The notes under the pieces were generated by a model that was not told where the DNA came from, ran no database searches, and saw only the letters and a list, made by a program, of their open reading frames with translations. The translations under genes and the position numbers were made by a program. 64,000 bases of DNA from Lachnospiraceae bacterium (GTDB taxonomy: Bacteria > Bacillota > Clostridia > Lachnospirales > Lachnospiraceae), in contig JAFTKW010000001.1 in assembly GCA_017453065.1 (NCBI GenBank), positions 1 to 64,000 on the forward strand, given 5' to 3'. Shown here piece by piece: positions 1 to 8,111 of this stretch. Each line of letters begins with the position of its first letter. Position 1 is the stretch's first letter.

Positions 1-6
1 ATCATA

Positions 7-93
7 TAAGTAACTGATAATCACCTATTATTGCTTATTTATTATACTACAACCTATTCTCCATTTCCATTCGTGTTATATTTGTAAGTAACT
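7..93 (+). repeat. direct repeats upstream of the recombinase gene
   Basis: The 9-mer TAAGTAACT occurs at 7-15 and again at 85-93, in the AT-rich leader of the tyrosine recombinase gene. Recombinases of this class often bind short arm-type direct repeats next to their own gene, so these may be such sites. The role is inference; only the repeat itself is seen. Confidence 0.35.
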
Positions 94-128
94 AAAATAC
101 TTATAGATACACATAAGGAGAACTCATC

Positions 129-1049
129 ATGAATAATTTACAAACTCAAATCAACAATTACCTCATTTACTGCCAAGAGCAAAAACGTCTTGATTCAAAA
201 ACCATAAAAGCATACCAAATAGACTTAAAACAGTTCTATTCGTATATTCCCATAACCGAAGCAAACCAAATCACCCCTGATATAATCGAGAAATATATAG
301 CAAAGCTCCATCAAATATACAAACCTAAAACCGTAAAAAGAAAACTGGCATCTACAAAAGCATTTTTTCGCTATCTTGAATACAAAGAAATAATTGAAAG
401 AAATCCCTTTAATCGGCTACAAATAAAATTTCGCGAACCTGTCATTCTACCTAAAACAATACCCTTGTACACAGTAGAAACATTTTTATCCACAATTTAC
501 AACCAACGCACTACTGCTCCTACTACATATCAAAAACGAAATGCCTTAAGAGATGCTGCCATAATTGAACTTTTATTTGCAACCGGTATTCGAATCACCG
601 AACTATGTTCTCTAAAACCATTTGATATCAATCTGCACGAGAAAACGATTTTAATCTTTGGGAAAGGTTCAAAAGAGCGGAAAATTCAAATAGGAAATGA
701 TGACGTGATTACAATTTTACAAGAATATACCGAAAACTTCACATACGAAATTCAGGCATGTAATTATTTCTTTGTAAACCAATCCGGTAGACCACTGTCT
801 GATCAAGCCGTCCGAAGAATGATTAATAAATATACTTCGCTTGCAGCAATAGAATTACACATAACGCCCCACATGTTCCGCCATACTTTTGCAACTTGTC
901 TTTTAGAAGCCGATGTTAATATACGTTACATCCAAGAAATGTTAGGACACAGCTCTATAAACATTACTGAAATATATACACATGTTGCTATGTCCAAACA
1001 ACGAGATATTCTTACCTCAAAGCATCCCCGAAAGGATTTTCGCATTTAA
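129..1049 (+). CDS. tyrosine recombinase (XerC/D-like integrase)
   Basis: A 306-residue site-specific recombinase of XerC/XerD length. The N-terminal half is the SAM-like core-binding domain. The C-terminal catalytic domain carries the full active-site set: R155 in ATGIRITELC, HMFRH giving H248 and R251, LGH giving H274, and the nucleophile Y283 in ITEIYTHV. It would cut and rejoin DNA through a 3'-phosphotyrosine. The start is set by AAGGAG about 9 bases upstream. It stands alone at the edge of an AT-rich accessory region and is probably the integrase of a mobile element rather than the housekeeping XerC/D. No partner excisionase is visible. The hairpin at 1084-1112 follows it directly. Confidence 0.88.
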   Translation: MNNLQTQINNYLIYCQEQKRLDSKTIKAYQIDLKQFYSYIPITEANQITPDIIEKYIAKLHQIYKPKTVKRKLASTKAFFRYLEYKEIIERNPFNRLQIKFREPVILPKTIPLYTVETFLSTIYNQRTTAPTTYQKRNALRDAAIIELLFATGIRITELCSLKPFDINLHEKTILIFGKGSKERKIQIGNDDVITILQEYTENFTYEIQACNYFFVNQSGRPLSDQAVRRMINKYTSLAAIELHITPHMFRHTFATCLLEADVNIRYIQEMLGHSSINITEIYTHVAMSKQRDILTSKHPRKDFRI

Positions 1050-1083
1050 AAATCAATCGATTACATACTACAGTACATATCTA

Positions 1084-1112
1084 CAACAGGAAAGGTTCCT
1101 ACTTTCCTGTTG
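1084..1112 (+). terminator. hairpin after the recombinase gene
   Basis: A perfect 11-bp inverted repeat (CAACAGGAAAG, loop GTTCCTA, CTTTCCTGTTG) lies 34 bases after the recombinase stop. There is no T-run behind it, so it is a weak terminator or a recombination or stability structure. Confidence 0.4.
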
Positions 1113-1545
1113 CCATATAGCCCTTACAATTCTGGATAATATTTTTACCTCTCTTTAACGATATTCTCTTTTTTATACTCACACATTACTTAAGATAGCA
1201 AAACTATTGTCACAAAAAGGCACTGGATACATGGCTCCTCACGCTCTGGTTCTTCTCATCAAAAATTGCTAGCTTCATCCCTTTCATTTTCCACTACTTC
1301 AGTACAAATCTTCTGAGGAATACCTCTTATCATATTTAGGAATATAATATTTTTTCAAAATCATAAGGCTTTCATGTTTTATCTCATACACTTACAACTC
1401 TATTCGTAGTCATATTATTAGTTCGATATTTTTCTGTCAATGTTCTAACATACCATAATACTTCTCCGACACTACATCAACAACAATTTAAAGCATCTGT
1501 ACGTAAAAAATCAATTTCTCTTTTTCGTAGTCTGTGTGATTGTTC
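1113..1545. other. gene-poor AT-rich stretch
   Basis: No convincing gene is seen between the recombinase hairpin and the end of the ABC transporter gene. The minus strand has short coding-like shreds, for example a GTG-started 31-codon frame around 1308-1403, but none has a clear ribosome site. It looks like decayed sequence. Confidence 0.4.
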
Positions 1546-3174
1546 TCATATTCTTACAACTTCGTCACACGCTTCTACAATTTGCGAATCGTGTGATATA
1601 ATAATAATGATTTTATCTAACTTAATTTCTCGAACTAGATTAATAAATAGTTCTATCCCTTTTTCATCTAATGCACTAGTTGGTTCATCCAAGATAACAA
1701 CCTCTGTATCTTTTAACAAAGTGCGCATAATGGCAATACGCTGCTTTTGTCCTCCGCTTAGATTTGCAGTTTTACTATCAATTCTAGTATCATATGCTTG
1801 GGGTTGATTTTTTACAAAATCAAGTAAAGGATATTGGTGCAACTCCTCCATTTCTTTTTTTTCTCCTACATATCCATAGTAAATATTATTATAAATTGTA
1901 TCTTCCATCAGCATTGGTTCTTGATTCACAAAGCCAACTATATTTTTTCGCAAGTCCTCCGTATCAATTTTTGCCAATTCCGTCTCGTTCCATAATATTT
2001 CTCCCTGATTAGGTTTCAAAATTCCTAACATCAAAAGAACTAATGTTGTTTTTCCAGAACCATTTCCTCCTGTAATTGCGTATGCTTTTCCCTTTTCAAA
2101 TCTAACAGAAACGTCTCGAAGTAATTCATGCTCATTATACGCAAAACATACATTTTGAAGGTGTATCTGCCTGACATTACTTACTTTAACATCACCGTTT
2201 AACTCAGGTTGCATCTCAAAAACTTCTTCCATCCTATCATAACTCACCTTATATGATTGATAAATCTCTCCGCCCTTTACAAGAAACTGAACTGAAGATA
2301 TTAGTTCTTGTAGATAAATAAGTCCTGCAGAAAATCCAATTAGTACATCCACATTTCTCACATCAGTTCTTGCACTAAAGGAAAAGAACATCAACATTAC
2401 AGGAATAAGCATACGACCAATAACATTTGCCATATTACCTATTAAATTTTCGAAATTTAAAGATTTCACTGCGGCTTTTACAAAAACATTACCAACCTCT
2501 TTAAAATCTTTTTCAGTAGCCTCATACCAAGAATTTATTTTTATAAGCAATATATTAGATATTTTCCCACACACAACGGAAAAAAACTCCGCTTTTATAT
2601 TGGCATGTTTTTGTTTAAGATTATAATATTTCTTACGTGTCGAGAAATAGATCAATATATAAAAAAAGACTCCTGCCAGTGACGATAAACCAATATATAC
2701 ATTTATTTTAAGAAGTACGATTATAATTGCAAAACTTTTAATTGACTTAAATAATAAATAAGGAATTTGTTCTACATAAAAATCCATGATATAACAAAGA
2801 TCATTATTTATCCGCTGAGACAAATATGCACTATTTAGCCCACTAATTCTATCATATCTTATTCTCAGCATCTTCTGTAAAGTATCATGTTCCGCATCAA
2901 CAGTCATCATATTCGATAATTTATGATTATAGTCAGCAAAAAAATAAGTCCCCATTGACTCAAGAAATATCAAAGCAAAGATAACGCTTAGTTGTGTTAC
3001 AATATATTCTAACTCAACATTTGAAAAGTTAGAAATAATACTTGATATTTGCATTGGAATTATCAATTGAGTAAAAACCACACATGTATAAGCCCCCAAT
3101 AACATTGTGTACTTATATTTATATTTTGCTATATACTTAACATATCTATTTCTTTTCTTAATCTTCTTCCTCAT
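1546..3174 (-). CDS. ABC exporter, fused membrane and ATPase domains
   Basis: A type I ABC half-transporter of 542 residues that would work as a dimer in the cytoplasmic membrane. The first ~310 residues hold about six membrane segments. The ATPase domain has Walker A (GGNGSGKTT), signature LSGGQKQR and Walker B with DEPTSALD. There is no N-terminal C39 peptidase domain, so leader removal, if needed, must come from another protein; the adjacent HExxH protein is the obvious candidate. The ATG at 3174 overlaps the stop of that gene (ATATGA), which indicates translational coupling; an upstream in-frame GTG is less likely. It is the last gene of the radical SAM peptide operon and most likely exports the modified peptide. 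Confidence 0.88.
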   Translation of the reverse strand: MRKKIKKRNRYVKYIAKYKYKYTMLLGAYTCVVFTQLIIPMQISSIISNFSNVELEYIVTQLSVIFALIFLESMGTYFFADYNHKLSNMMTVDAEHDTLQKMLRIRYDRISGLNSAYLSQRINNDLCYIMDFYVEQIPYLLFKSIKSFAIIIVLLKINVYIGLSSLAGVFFYILIYFSTRKKYYNLKQKHANIKAEFFSVVCGKISNILLIKINSWYEATEKDFKEVGNVFVKAAVKSLNFENLIGNMANVIGRMLIPVMLMFFSFSARTDVRNVDVLIGFSAGLIYLQELISSVQFLVKGGEIYQSYKVSYDRMEEVFEMQPELNGDVKVSNVRQIHLQNVCFAYNEHELLRDVSVRFEKGKAYAITGGNGSGKTTLVLLMLGILKPNQGEILWNETELAKIDTEDLRKNIVGFVNQEPMLMEDTIYNNIYYGYVGEKKEMEELHQYPLLDFVKNQPQAYDTRIDSKTANLSGGQKQRIAIMRTLLKDTEVVILDEPTSALDEKGIELFINLVREIKLDKIIIIISHDSQIVEACDEVVRI

Positions 3175-3824
3175 ATCTTTTCCTTTTTTCTTGACAACCA
3201 CCTTAAAATGGTTTCCTCGCAGTTATCATTCATCAACGATATAAATCTATTTTTAAATGTGTCATATTGTTCTTCGCACATGTCATTCTGAAATATATCA
3301 AATACAGTCTCCAACACCAAATGCTCAAAAAAGGTCACTATTTCTTCTTTGTCTTCCTCAGAAATAGAACATTGTTGTTTCTTTTCTATCTCATCGAAAA
3401 CCTCCTCTAATTCAACATGGATAATTTCATGTGTTAATATCGCGGTTGTCACTTCTGGATTCTCTGCATTCACAAACAGCACTATATGATTGTCATCATA
3501 TTTTATAGAGATGCCACTATATGCTTTTTCTTCCTTTCGTGTAATTTCATCATTTATGAATACACCTAAAACTTTGTCAAATGAAACATTATAAATCCCT
3601 TGCTTTTTCAGCCACTCTTCTAAGCGGTCAAAATAATCTCTTTTACTCATATAGTTTTTAGTGTCAACCATACGTTGGTTATCATGATTATTTTTATAAA
3701 GAATTAGTCCTAAAATAATTTTCTTTATTAGACCTTCCAGATTTTCCGCAAATTCTTTCAATGAGAGTCTCTCATTATATTCCTTAATTATTTCATCTAC
3801 TCGCGAATTGCATACAAGTTTCAT
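3171..3824 (-). CDS. HExxH putative metalloprotease of the peptide cluster
   Basis: A soluble 217-residue protein with a zinc-protease-like motif THEIIHVELEEVF (H132, E133, H136), followed by acidic residues that could supply the third ligand. No signal peptide or membrane segment is seen. I do not recognise the rest of the sequence as a named family. It lies between the His-rich precursor gene and the ABC exporter and is translationally coupled to the latter. A role as leader peptidase for the precursor is the simplest reading, by analogy with RiPP clusters that pair a protease with an exporter; this is inference. An AGGAAG-type ribosome site precedes the ATG at 3824. Confidence 0.7.
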   Translation of the reverse strand: MKLVCNSRVDEIIKEYNERLSLKEFAENLEGLIKKIILGLILYKNNHDNQRMVDTKNYMSKRDYFDRLEEWLKKQGIYNVSFDKVLGVFINDEITRKEEKAYSGISIKYDDNHIVLFVNAENPEVTTAILTHEIIHVELEEVFDEIEKKQQCSISEEDKEEIVTFFEHLVLETVFDIFQNDMCEEQYDTFKNRFISLMNDNCEETILRWLSRKKEKI

Positions 3825-3855
3825 CTCTCTACCTACTTCCTATGTTTCTATTTTA

Positions 3856-3892
3856 TGTCTCTAATGGAAACTGAACGTTTCCATTAGGGACA
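3856..3892 (-). promoter_or_regulatory. hairpin between precursor and protease genes
   Basis: A long inverted repeat: the 11-bp core CTAATGGAAAC/GTTTCCATTAG is perfect around a 5-base loop, and four or five more pairs extend it, with one mismatch in the minus-strand RNA. It sits in the 98-base gap after the precursor stop. It lacks a T-run, so it is more likely an mRNA-stabilising or processing hairpin that keeps the precursor message in excess over the downstream genes than a full terminator. Confidence 0.6.
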
Positions 3893-3922
3893 CAAATGAT
3901 TCGGGATATATTTCCCCCTTTT

Positions 3923-4045
3923 TTACAGACATGCTCGATTCATATGACTATCAATATGTCCATGCGTATGTGCATCTGCATGCTCACCCAAGACAACGCT
4001 GTTTTCTATTTTTAGCAGAAGTCTTTTTAACTGCAAATTTGACAT
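3923..4045 (-). CDS. His-rich RiPP precursor peptide candidate (40 aa)
   Basis: A short gene directly downstream (28 bases) of the radical SAM gene on the same strand. It has one of the best ribosome sites in the region, GGGGAGGTG seven bases before the ATG at 4045. The 40-residue product has a leader-like first half rich in Leu and Lys (MSNLQLKRLLLKIENSVV) and then a core with five histidines in 13 residues (HADAHTHGHIDSH), ending in RACL with a single cysteine at position 39. Precursors of radical SAM peptides are typically this size and lie beside the maturase. The function is inferred from position and composition. The single Cys argues against classic multi-thioether SCIFF or sactipeptide precursors. 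Confidence 0.75.
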   Translation of the reverse strand: MSNLQLKRLLLKIENSVVLGEHADAHTHGHIDSHMNRACL

Positions 4046-4072
4046 TGTTTCACCTCCCCTTTATTTTTCATG

Positions 4073-5470
4073 CTAAAAGTTGTATTGCAAAAAATCCATT
4101 ACAACCTCTGTATCATTATGTATAAGCCAAATTAATTCTTCAAATAAATATTTGTTAAATTCACAAAATATTGATTTTTTCTCAATCTGTCTACATTCAG
4201 CGTAGACTTTACACGGACAAGTACAACAAAATCTTTTCCATGGACAATCTATGCATTCTTCTATCTCCGATGTTATACGACCCTGGCTTTTCTGAAACCA
4301 GTCGTTATTCTGAATTTCTTCAACTAAATCCATTTTTTCATCATTTACATTTCCTACTTTTCCTTGTCCGATAAAACAGCACTCTTGGCACAAGAATACA
4401 TCTCCGTTTGATGTTATAAACAATTGGTTGACACCCGCACCGCACGGCTCTTTATAACACATGAACGGATGCCATAGTAGCAGTCCCAAAAAATAGTATA
4501 TAGTATTAGCTTCGTAATACCGTTTCTCTTGTAACATTCTCTTAATAAATATCACATATTCTCTTGCCATTTCTTTAGCTTTGAATTCTCCATTATTTAT
4601 ATCTAAAACATTTTCACCTCGACCTATCGTTGTGATTAGATTAGCTCTAAATTCTTTACACCCTGTATATTTCAATAATTCAACAATACTATCGTACTGC
4701 CCCAGTTCATACATTACTGATATTGTACTATATGGTATCCCATATTCTTTTAACAATTTAATGCCTTTAACTATGTCATCAAATGTACCTGCCCCATTGC
4801 AATACACTCTATTGTCATTATATGTTCCCACACCATCTATACTAATTCCGACAGCAAATTCATATTTTTTGAAAAATGATGCCATTTCTCTGGTCAACAA
4901 AGTGCCATTTGTTTGTATTGTAAACTTAATTTTTTTACCCGCGCTCTTGGCACCCTCCACCATTTGAGGGACGACTTTTTTAATCATTTCAAAATTTAAT
5001 AATGCTTCGCCTCCATTAAACTCTATACATATAGAATCACCACATGCCTCTAAAGAAATAAACTTTTTGAATGCTTTAATAGCAGTATCCGTATTCATGT
5101 TAGCACCACGGGTTTTCGCATCTTCAAAGCAATATTTACATCTCATATTACAACGCTCGGATGTTTCTAATATTAATAATCTAAACGCATTATCTCTATT
5201 GTCATCAACGGCTATTTCAAGCAGATCATCCTCTTGCAGTTTTCGAAATAAACTTGTATCAACAAATACATCCATTTTTTTTGTATCCAAAGTTTCCTCA
5301 AACAATTGGTTGTACTTTGGATCAATTTTCCAAACACCAGTATCAATATTTAACAGTAGTGTTTCTTCATTTCTTTGTTGCATCCAAAAGTTTAACTCAT
5401 GTTTAAGGTCTCCATTTTTTTCAAGAATTCTTACTTTTATCAGTTTCTTATCCATATTCATACCGCCCAA
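4073..5470 (-). CDS. radical SAM/SPASM peptide maturase
   Basis: A 465-residue enzyme. An N-terminal region of about 100 residues may bind a leader peptide. The radical SAM core has SERCNMRCKYCFED, with the 4Fe-4S cysteines at about 107, 111 and 114, followed by the SAM-binding FNGGEALLNF. The C-terminal SPASM region has CGAG, CQECC and a final cluster CIDCPWKRFCCTCPC plus later cysteines, fitting two auxiliary Fe-S clusters. Such enzymes install thioether, C-C or C-O cross-links in ribosomal peptides; the likely substrate is the His-rich peptide just downstream. I chose a TTG at 5470, six bases after a perfect AGGAGG; ATG 5461 is the alternative. A longer frame to 5530 would start inside a terminator hairpin and is rejected. 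Confidence 0.88.
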   Translation of the reverse strand: MGGMNMDKKLIKVRILEKNGDLKHELNFWMQQRNEETLLLNIDTGVWKIDPKYNQLFEETLDTKKMDVFVDTSLFRKLQEDDLLEIAVDDNRDNAFRLLILETSERCNMRCKYCFEDAKTRGANMNTDTAIKAFKKFISLEACGDSICIEFNGGEALLNFEMIKKVVPQMVEGAKSAGKKIKFTIQTNGTLLTREMASFFKKYEFAVGISIDGVGTYNDNRVYCNGAGTFDDIVKGIKLLKEYGIPYSTISVMYELGQYDSIVELLKYTGCKEFRANLITTIGRGENVLDINNGEFKAKEMAREYVIFIKRMLQEKRYYEANTIYYFLGLLLWHPFMCYKEPCGAGVNQLFITSNGDVFLCQECCFIGQGKVGNVNDEKMDLVEEIQNNDWFQKSQGRITSEIEECIDCPWKRFCCTCPCKVYAECRQIEKKSIFCEFNKYLFEELIWLIHNDTEVVMDFLQYNF

Positions 5471-5516
5471 ATAACGCCTCCTAACATATCTTTCCCATTT
5501 CATTTTCCTCTTTGCG

Positions 5517-5575
5517 CGAAAAAACCCCATGACTTTTTCGGGGATTAGAATTTCCCGTAAATATCATGGGGTTTA
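5517..5575 (-). terminator. terminator/attenuator before the radical SAM gene
   Basis: The minus strand has AAACCCCATGA and TCATGGGGTTT as an 11-bp stem (5565-5575 with 5522-5532), with the 3' arm running into six T. It could end the message of the upstream TPR regulator, or act as an attenuator in the leader of the radical SAM operon, whose ribosome site lies about 35 bases further on. Confidence 0.65.
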
Positions 5576-5627
5576 GCACAAAACTCTTTTATTCTTTAAT
5601 CAAATAAACACCAACGGAGAGAATGTT

Positions 5628-5792
5628 ATGTACAAAAGATTATTCGTGTTCTTATCATTATCCACTATGCTTCTAGATCTCTTTATAAACACTTTCATCA
5701 TATTACCTTCTACTAATTCCACCAAAGAGAAAGATAACATTACTTTTTCTCTCTGTGAGGTAGATACCGATTGTGACCCTTTCGCCTCTTAG
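5628..5792 (+). CDS. putative secreted signalling peptide (54 aa)
   Basis: A small gene divergent from the radical SAM operon and converging on the regulator gene, whose end it overlaps by four bases. GGAGAG lies eight bases before the ATG. The product starts MYKR, continues with about 23 mostly hydrophobic residues (a signal-peptide-like segment, but with one Asp), and ends in a polar tail, NITFSLCEVDTDCDPFAS, with two cysteines. This build (Lys/Arg, hydrophobic stretch, short C-terminal tail) matches pro-pheromones of RRNPP systems such as PapR and Phr. Position next to a TPR-type HTH regulator supports that. Function is inference; an alternative is a small secreted bacteriocin-like or membrane peptide. 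Confidence 0.6.
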   Translation: MYKRLFVFLSLSTMLLDLFINTFIILPSTNSTKEKDNITFSLCEVDTDCDPFAS

Positions 5793-7624
5793 TACCATTC
5801 TTCGTCTGTACCAGTCAAAGTCTCATATGAACGCTTTGCAATTCTTGCAGTATTAGTTTGCAATAATTCAGATATGTAGAAAGCCAGTTTATAATATTGC
5901 AAACTGGTTTTCTTATTTTTTAAATTTTCTAAAGCATCTGCTTTGTTATTTAAAAATAGAGGCAGCGACTTTCTATTACCGGACTCCATCGAGATCCTAA
6001 TTCCCATCTCTGAATAAAATAATTCTTCATCATGCTGTTTCAATTGTCCGCAACAAGTAGATAATCTTTGAAGTATTAATATTACAATCCGATAATGAAA
6101 TTCTATCTGCACTTTACTCTTTTGATAATACGCCAACATTTCCTTCAACAAACAAACTGCGGAATCGTGTTTATTTTTGCATCTCAGCACATCCACCACT
6201 TGTATCAAAATTGACATCTCGCGTTCCGAAAAAGAGTGCATCCAAAATTCTTCCGTCCACTCCTCTACATGGTCACTATTAGGTACTTTCTGAATTGTTA
6301 AATTTAGAACATTCATTAAAATACTAAATTGCTCTTCTAGTGGTATTTTATTCGTTTTTTGTTCTATCACAAACCGCACTTCTTCTATATATTGCAAATT
6401 TTGCACAAGAGATAAATCCAACGCTCTTCTTAACTGTTCTAACTTCTTATTTGCATCCGCATAATCGCCTTTAATTATCAGTAGTTCCAATTCCCACCGT
6501 GCATCCAACACTTCAAAGTCATCTGTCTCAATGGCGCTAAAATACCGTTCTTGAGGAAGGGATAATTTCTGTGCAATCGCTTTATATGTTCTATGATTCG
6601 GATTCTGTTTCCCCGTCTCGATTCGAGATAAGGATTCTGGTTCGCAAACATCTTCACTCAATTCTTCCTGCGTATAACCTTTTTCACATCTGTTCCGATA
6701 AATCATTTCATTTAACAATACGATTTCCTGGCTAACATCAAGTTGGTATAGACCATCATCTACCTCTTCCATGCTCATTGCGGTATCATTCATCAACTCT
6801 CGCCATGCCTGTAACTGTACTCTGAATTTTCTAGTTTCCTCTTCTAACCCCATTTTTTCAGCTACATCCACATAAGTTCCCAAAATGTTTTCTAAGCCCA
6901 TCACAAATCCGGTTGAAGTCATAATCTCAATAGTTTTCTTTGCCAACCATAAACACTCTGCATACTTTCCTTTTTCGAACAAAAGTGGCAGATATTGTCC
7001 AACCACCTTGGGATAGACCTTACTTTTTTCCTGCAAATCCTCAAAGTGGATTTCTATATAGTTTACCATTTGTCTCAGGATTTTCATTGCAACTTCTTTA
7101 TCCGGTTGCAACCTTTGCCATAGCAAAATAGCACTAATCTCCTGTGCCCCAAGCAACGTATATCTACTTATTCCATTTTTAAATGTTGGGACCGTAAGTA
7201 AAATAGCCTTTTCTAAAAGTTCTACACTTTTTTCGCAATTTTGATGTTGTTTTTCCTCCACAATGGCTTTCATAATCAAATAAAACTGTTCTTGCAACTT
7301 CTCATTACAGGTTCGGTCAAATGCTTCTTTTTCCAGCAATAATGCCTCTACCATAGACCAATCTCTATGAAGTTGAGCCACGCACACTTTTTGCCGCCAC
7401 TCAAAATATATGTATTCTTTCTCAGATAACAACGTTACAAACTTATCTGCCGATATTCCAAGACGTTGCAGTATCGCCGAAAGTAATAATCGATCCATGT
7501 GTCTATCACCATTTACATATCTTGAGAATGCCGTAGTAGAACACAACCCAACACATAAAGTTCTCTGACTAATATTCTGTTTTATGATAACTTCATTAAT
7601 CATGGCGCCCAAATTCTTTTTCAT
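5789..7624 (-). CDS. tandem-HTH TPR regulator (RRNPP/Rgg-like)
   Basis: A 611-residue cytoplasmic regulator. The first ~45 residues form a divergent HTH (SQRTLCVGLCSTTAFSRYVN). A second, canonical XRE HTH lies at about 303-357 (GYTQEELSEDVCEPESLSRI). The remaining helical blocks look like TPR repeats, giving HTH-TPR-HTH-TPR. Peptide-sensing regulators of the Rgg/PlcR/PrgX type pair one HTH with TPRs; two HTH units in one chain is unusual. The start is ATG 7624, seven bases after GAGGGAG; the longer frame to 7663 lacks a site. It probably senses the adjacent 54-residue peptide and controls the radical SAM operon; this is inference from context. Confidence 0.8.
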   Translation of the reverse strand: MKKNLGAMINEVIIKQNISQRTLCVGLCSTTAFSRYVNGDRHMDRLLLSAILQRLGISADKFVTLLSEKEYIYFEWRQKVCVAQLHRDWSMVEALLLEKEAFDRTCNEKLQEQFYLIMKAIVEEKQHQNCEKSVELLEKAILLTVPTFKNGISRYTLLGAQEISAILLWQRLQPDKEVAMKILRQMVNYIEIHFEDLQEKSKVYPKVVGQYLPLLFEKGKYAECLWLAKKTIEIMTSTGFVMGLENILGTYVDVAEKMGLEEETRKFRVQLQAWRELMNDTAMSMEEVDDGLYQLDVSQEIVLLNEMIYRNRCEKGYTQEELSEDVCEPESLSRIETGKQNPNHRTYKAIAQKLSLPQERYFSAIETDDFEVLDARWELELLIIKGDYADANKKLEQLRRALDLSLVQNLQYIEEVRFVIEQKTNKIPLEEQFSILMNVLNLTIQKVPNSDHVEEWTEEFWMHSFSEREMSILIQVVDVLRCKNKHDSAVCLLKEMLAYYQKSKVQIEFHYRIVILILQRLSTCCGQLKQHDEELFYSEMGIRISMESGNRKSLPLFLNNKADALENLKNKKTSLQYYKLAFYISELLQTNTARIAKRSYETLTGTDEEWY

Positions 7625-7712
7625 AAACAACTCCCTCTTAACAACACACATACAGTCAGCCACCTCTTCTCAAACATCAAAACGAAATGTGTCTAACCTC
7701 TTGTAATCTTAT

Positions 7713-7741
7713 GTTATATAACGAATACATTTTATCTTCAA
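7713..7741 (-). promoter_or_regulatory. sigma-70-type promoter of the TPR regulator
   Basis: Read on the minus strand: TTGAAG, a 17-base spacer, then TATAAC. It lies about 90 bases upstream of the chosen start at 7624. Confidence 0.55.
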
Positions 7742-7849
7742 CAAACCCTGCAACATCTCTTGAAGTGTTATCCGTTATTCTATTAATTCTATACAACTAT
7801 TAACAATTATTAATTTCTCTTTCCGCTTTAGGACTAAATAATTATGCCA

Positions 7850-8068
7850 TTATAGACCTCCATATAGTCCATAAGTATACTCTGCAACCACAAAATCATT
7901 CTCTAAACTCCACACTGAACAAGCAAGTAATTTAATATCTCTCAAAATCTTTTCAGCATTTTCATATTCACCTAATAATTCAATTGAAAGATAAATATCT
8001 TTTAATTGAATATATTGATTTATTTCCTTGGAAAATTTGTTAATAACTGATATATACCACACACGCAA
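7850..8068 (-). pseudogene. unrecognised gene fragment (72 codons)
   Basis: An open frame with coding-like composition (LKDIYLSIELLGEYENAEKI) ending at 7850. It has no ATG and no ribosome site: the first usable codon is a TTG, and a stop lies a few codons upstream. I do not recognise the family. With the next entry it suggests a decayed gene region between the regulator and the Fic toxin. Confidence 0.35.
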
Positions 8069-8111
8069 ACTATTAATTGATATGATATATTCATATCAAG
8101 TCTAAATCTCT

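Noticed and set aside
129-1049. Housekeeping XerC or XerD
   Set aside because: Length and motifs fit, but the AT-rich accessory setting and lack of the usual neighbours favour a mobile-element recombinase; not excluded.
3923-5470. SCIFF/ranthipeptide or YydF-type cluster
   Set aside because: The precursor has one Cys rather than six in a row of spacings, and its sequence and the HExxH protein do not resemble YydF or YydH.
5471-5530. N-terminal extension of the radical SAM protein to 5530
   Set aside because: It would begin inside a terminator stem and ignore the AGGAGG at 5477-5482.
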